From: a bacterium UBP12_UBA5184
Lineage (GTDB): Bacteria > Vulcanimicrobiota > Vulcanimicrobiia > Vulcanimicrobiales > Vulcanimicrobiaceae
Direction of reading: 5' to 3'
DNA length: 6,449 bases
Assembly: GCA_002413145.1 (NCBI GenBank)
Contig: DHWK01000109.1
Location: forward strand, 402 to 6,850
Below the pieces are notes generated by a model that made no database searches, had not been told where the DNA came from, and saw only the letters and a program-made list of their open reading frames with translations. Made by a program: the position numbers and the translations under genes. This document shows, in pieces, positions 5,867-6,449 of the stretch. The stretch's first letter is position 1. Each line of letters opens with the position of its first letter.

Positions 5867-6448
5867 GTGCAACAGTATCAGCCGCCTCCCCGTCAGGTGT
5901 ACGAGGGACAATATCTCCCGCCTCCGCGCGGCCCCTCGAACAATACCTGGAAAGGCTTCGGCGCGGGCGCGCTCGGTCTCGGGGTCATCCTCGCGAAATT
6001 TAAGTCGATCTGGCTCATACTCGCGAGCTTCAAGTGGTTCACGTTGCTGTTCAGCGGAAAAATCTTACTCTCCGGGCTCGGCTTCTTCGCCTCAATCTGG
6101 TTTTACGCGCTCTTCTGGGGCTGGAAATTTGCCGTCGTCTTCGTTTTGTTGATTCTGATCCACGAACTGGGACATGTGGCATTCATGCGCTTCTACGGCG
6201 TCCCGGCGTCGCTGCCGTATTTCATTCCTGGGATGGGCGCGATGATCAACATGCGCGGCCGTCCGTCCTCGCAACTCGAGGAGTCCTACATCGCGCTCGC
6301 CGGCCCGCTGACCGGGACGCTCGCGTCGCTCGCGTGCTACGCCTACGGCGAGATGAGCGGCGACCGATTCTGGACCGCCATCGCCTACACCGGCTTCTTC
6401 CTGAACCTGTTCAACTTGTTTCCGGTGCTGCCGCTCGACGGCGGCCGC
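5867..6448 (+). CDS. Site-2-protease-like membrane metalloprotease (M50), N-terminal part
   Basis: The gene is open to the window end, with 194 codons visible. A Gln/Pro/Tyr-rich cytoplasmic-looking N-terminus (1-26) contains the motif QYxPPPR twice (residues 3-9 and 15-21). Hydrophobic stretches follow at about 35-54, 58-85 and 88-98. The last runs into the zinc motif HELGH (99-103), inside the helix VVFVLLILIHELGHVAF. Downstream come a PYFIPGMGAMINM region, the family segment YIALAGPLTGTLASLA, and NLFNLFPVLPLDGGR at the edge, where N183 and D191 match the NxxPxxxxDGG signature supplying the third zinc ligand. Proteins of this type cut substrates within the membrane, but many bacterial members have no known target. 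The GTG at 5867 is chosen because AGGT lies 7 nt upstream and the frame has a stop at 5855-5857. GTG 5897 is a later alternative. It diverges from the kinase gene. Confidence 0.88.
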   Translation, partial: MQQYQPPPRQVYEGQYLPPPRGPSNNTWKGFGAGALGLGVILAKFKSIWLILASFKWFTLLFSGKILLSGLGFFASIWFYALFWGWKFAVVFVLLILIHELGHVAFMRFYGVPASLPYFIPGMGAMINMRGRPSSQLEESYIALAGPLTGTLASLACYAYGEMSGDRFWTAIAYTGFFLNLFNLFPVLPLDGGR

Positions 6449-6449
6449 G

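Overview
This is a GC-rich (roughly two thirds G+C by eye), very densely packed bacterial chromosomal segment. It carries two partial and six complete protein-coding genes. I see no RNA gene, transposon, CRISPR array or long intergenic space. The phylum cannot be read from the sequence alone. The codon bias and the mix of families fit a GC-rich environmental bacterium, and an Eremiobacterota-like lineage is only a guess. The encoded functions are housekeeping or metabolic, with nothing that points to recent transfer.

Layout. (1) Positions 2-160, plus strand: the C-terminal end of a TauE/SafE-type membrane exporter. (2) Positions 169-1601, minus strand: a two-gene unit in which a SprT-like zinc metalloprotease is followed, through a 4-nt ATGA overlap, by a 337-residue protein of unknown function with a MerR-like N-terminus. 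(3) Positions 1571-3614, plus strand: a three-gene unit of a membrane-anchored TPR protein, an M55 (DppA-type) D-aminopeptidase and a monofunctional prephenate dehydratase. The first junction is an ATGA overlap and the second a 5-nt gap. (4) Positions 3573-5827, minus strand: an APH-fold small-molecule kinase followed, through another ATGA overlap, by a type II NADH dehydrogenase. (5) Positions 5867-6448, plus strand: the N-terminal two thirds or so of a site-2-protease-like (M50) membrane metalloprotease, cut by the window edge.

Architecture. Divergent start regions overlap or nearly overlap (1571-1601 and 5827-5867). Convergent ends overlap (3573-3614) or lie 8 nt apart (161-168). Promoters for the divergent units must therefore lie partly inside neighbouring coding sequence. 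Within units, the ATGA junctions point to translational coupling.

The genes do not form one obvious pathway. DppA (peptide and D-amino-acid turnover) next to PheA (phenylalanine synthesis) suggests amino-acid metabolism. NDH-2 feeds electrons from NADH to quinone. SprT-like and M50 proteases are separate proteolysis functions. I found no convincing undescribed multi-gene system. The least explained items are the MerR-like/SprT pair, the kinase/NDH-2 pair, and a prephenate dehydratase whose ACT domain departs from the usual phenylalanine-binding motif.
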